This document shows positions 10,932 to 12,080 of a stretch of DNA of 12,080 nt, piece after piece. The notes below the pieces were generated by a model that did no database searches, was not told where the DNA came from, and worked only from the letters and a program-made list of their open reading frames with translations. This stretch comes from Pseudomonadota bacterium. Its GTDB lineage: Bacteria; Myxococcota; UBA9042; PHBI01. The position numbers and the translations under genes are program-made. The stretch spans positions 1 to 12,080 of the forward strand of contig SYAK01000470.1 in the NCBI GenBank assembly GCA_005788935.1, written 5' to 3'. How positions within the stretch are numbered: the first letter of the stretch is position 1; every line of letters starts with the position of its first letter.

Positions 10932-12080
10932 ATGACCGACGCCGCCGACGCGACGACTCTCGCCCTGACACTCGCCCGCAACGCCAGGGCGGCCGCCTCG
11001 CGCCTGGCCATCGCCGACCGCGCCACAAAGGATCGGGCGCTGACAGCCCTCGCGCGCCTCCTGCGGGACGAGACGGCTGCGATCCTCGCGGCGAACGCCC
11101 GGGATCTGGCCGAGGCGCAGGCCGCCGGGTTGGGCGCGGCGATGCTCGACCGGCTGCTGCTCGATGCGCGCCGCATCGAGGCCATGGCCCGCGGCGTCGA
11201 GGCCATCGTGGCGCTGCCCGACCCCGTCGGGACGGTGGAGCCGATGGGCGTCCGCCCGAACGGGCTCCACATCGCGCGGATGCGCATCCCGCTCGGCGTC
11301 ATCTGCATCATCTACGAGTCGCGGCCGAACGTGACGGTCGACGCGGGCGCCCTGTGCATCAAGTCGGGCAACGCCCCGATTCTCAAGGGTGGCAAGGAAG
11401 CCTTCCATTCGAACGGGGCACTCGTCGCGCTGATGCGCCGCGCGCTTGAAGAGGCGGGGCTGCCCGCCGACGGCATTCAGGCCGTGGCGACGAGCGATCG
11501 TGACGTGCTGCTCGGCCTCATCCGTGCGAGCGGCGAGGTCGATCTCGTCATCCCGCGCGGTGGCGAGGGGCTCATCCGCTACGTCACCGAGCACGCGACC
11601 GTGCCGGTCATCCAGCACTACAAGGGTGTCTGCCACGTCTATGTCCACGCGGACGCCGATCTGGCGCAGGCCGCGGCGATCGCGCTCAACGCCAAGGTCT
11701 CGCGGCCAGGCGTCTGCAACGCGATGGAGACCCTCCTCATCCACCGCGACGCGGCGCCCGGCCTCATCGCGACCCTGTTCCCGCAGCTGCGCGAGGCCCG
11801 TGTCGAGCTGCGCGGCGATGCCCGGGTGCGCGCGCTGGCGCCAGACATCGTGCCCGCAACCGAGGACGACTGGCACGCCGAGTACCTCGAGCTCATCCTC
11901 GCGGTCCGCCTCGTCGACAGCTACGAGGAGGCCGTCGCCCACATCGCGCGCTACGGCTCATCGCACACCGAGGCCATCGTCACGCGCGACGCCGCCCTTG
12001 GCGAACGCTTCCTGCGCGAGATCCCGTCGAGCTGCGTCCTCGTCAACGCCTCGACCCGCTTCAACGACGGCTTCGAGCTC
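10932..12080 (+). CDS. proA: Glutamate-5-semialdehyde dehydrogenase (gamma-glutamyl phosphate reductase), partial at right edge
   Basis: ProA reduces gamma-glutamyl phosphate to glutamate-5-semialdehyde with NADPH, the second step of proline synthesis from glutamate, in the cytoplasm. The 383 residues visible (family length about 415, so the last 30-35 residues are missing) carry the family signatures: IPLGVICIIYESRPNVT (119-135), LKGGKEAFHSN (151-161), VDLVIPRGGEGLI, PVIQHYKGVCHVYVH, and the catalytic-cysteine block SRPGVCNAMETLLIH with C262, where the residue before RPG is Ser rather than the more common Gln. EDDWHAEYLE and YGSSHTEAIVT near the end are also typical. GGGAGAA at 10918-10924 places a good ribosome binding site seven bases before ATG 10932. 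It follows the unknown membrane protein gene by 20 bp. proB is not in the window and may lie elsewhere or beyond the edge. Confidence 0.97.
   Translation, partial: MTDAADATTLALTLARNARAAASRLAIADRATKDRALTALARLLRDETAAILAANARDLAEAQAAGLGAAMLDRLLLDARRIEAMARGVEAIVALPDPVGTVEPMGVRPNGLHIARMRIPLGVICIIYESRPNVTVDAGALCIKSGNAPILKGGKEAFHSNGALVALMRRALEEAGLPADGIQAVATSDRDVLLGLIRASGEVDLVIPRGGEGLIRYVTEHATVPVIQHYKGVCHVYVHADADLAQAAAIALNAKVSRPGVCNAMETLLIHRDAAPGLIATLFPQLREARVELRGDARVRALAPDIVPATEDDWHAEYLELILAVRLVDSYEEAVAHIARYGSSHTEAIVTRDAALGERFLREIPSSCVLVNASTRFNDGFEL

Noticed and set aside
10539..11942. A 467-codon minus-strand frame antisense to proA and the membrane protein
   Set aside because: No recognisable domain, spans two sense genes, and the sense strand carries unmistakable ProA signatures.

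Overview
This 12 kb window is very GC-rich DNA from a free-living Gram-negative bacterium. Coding strands strongly prefer codons ending in G or C, and there are no insertion sequences, tRNAs, rRNAs or CRISPR arrays. The mix of membrane-anchored and secreted sulfatase-fold enzymes, an iron-sulfur DinG-type helicase and lineage-specific proteins with long disordered linkers suggests a high-GC Myxococcota or former deltaproteobacterial relative. That placement is inference and no marker gene fixes it.

Left edge (1-866): a leftward HD-domain protein of the poly(A) polymerase / CCA-adding enzyme type, cut by the window edge, then a divergent intergenic gap (714-866).

Central rightward cluster (867-7884): four genes in the same direction. 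They are an unknown 385-residue protein with a GAF-like C-terminus, a small PlsC-type acyltransferase, a five-TM alkaline-phosphatase-superfamily enzyme built like LtaS or EptA, and a secreted alkaline-phosphatase-superfamily enzyme. The last two overlap by ATGA. Both have threonine where true sulfatases carry the cysteine or serine that becomes formylglycine, so they are more likely phospho-transferases or phosphodiesterases than sulfatases. With the acyltransferase they look like an envelope lipid or polymer modification cassette. This is the most interesting part of the window. The first ~100 bp of the last gene has unusual codon use and two copies of CTGAC-N4-CGTCAAG, a possible operator lying inside the operon.

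Right part (7872-12080): a leftward DinG/XPD-like helicase whose end overlaps the phosphatase gene by 13 bp, a divergent intergenic region with an 8-bp inverted repeat, then two rightward genes: an unknown protein with one TM helix at each end, and proA (glutamate-5-semialdehyde dehydrogenase of proline synthesis), cut by the right edge.

Because of the GC content, long open frames appear antisense to nearly every gene. They were judged to be shadows.
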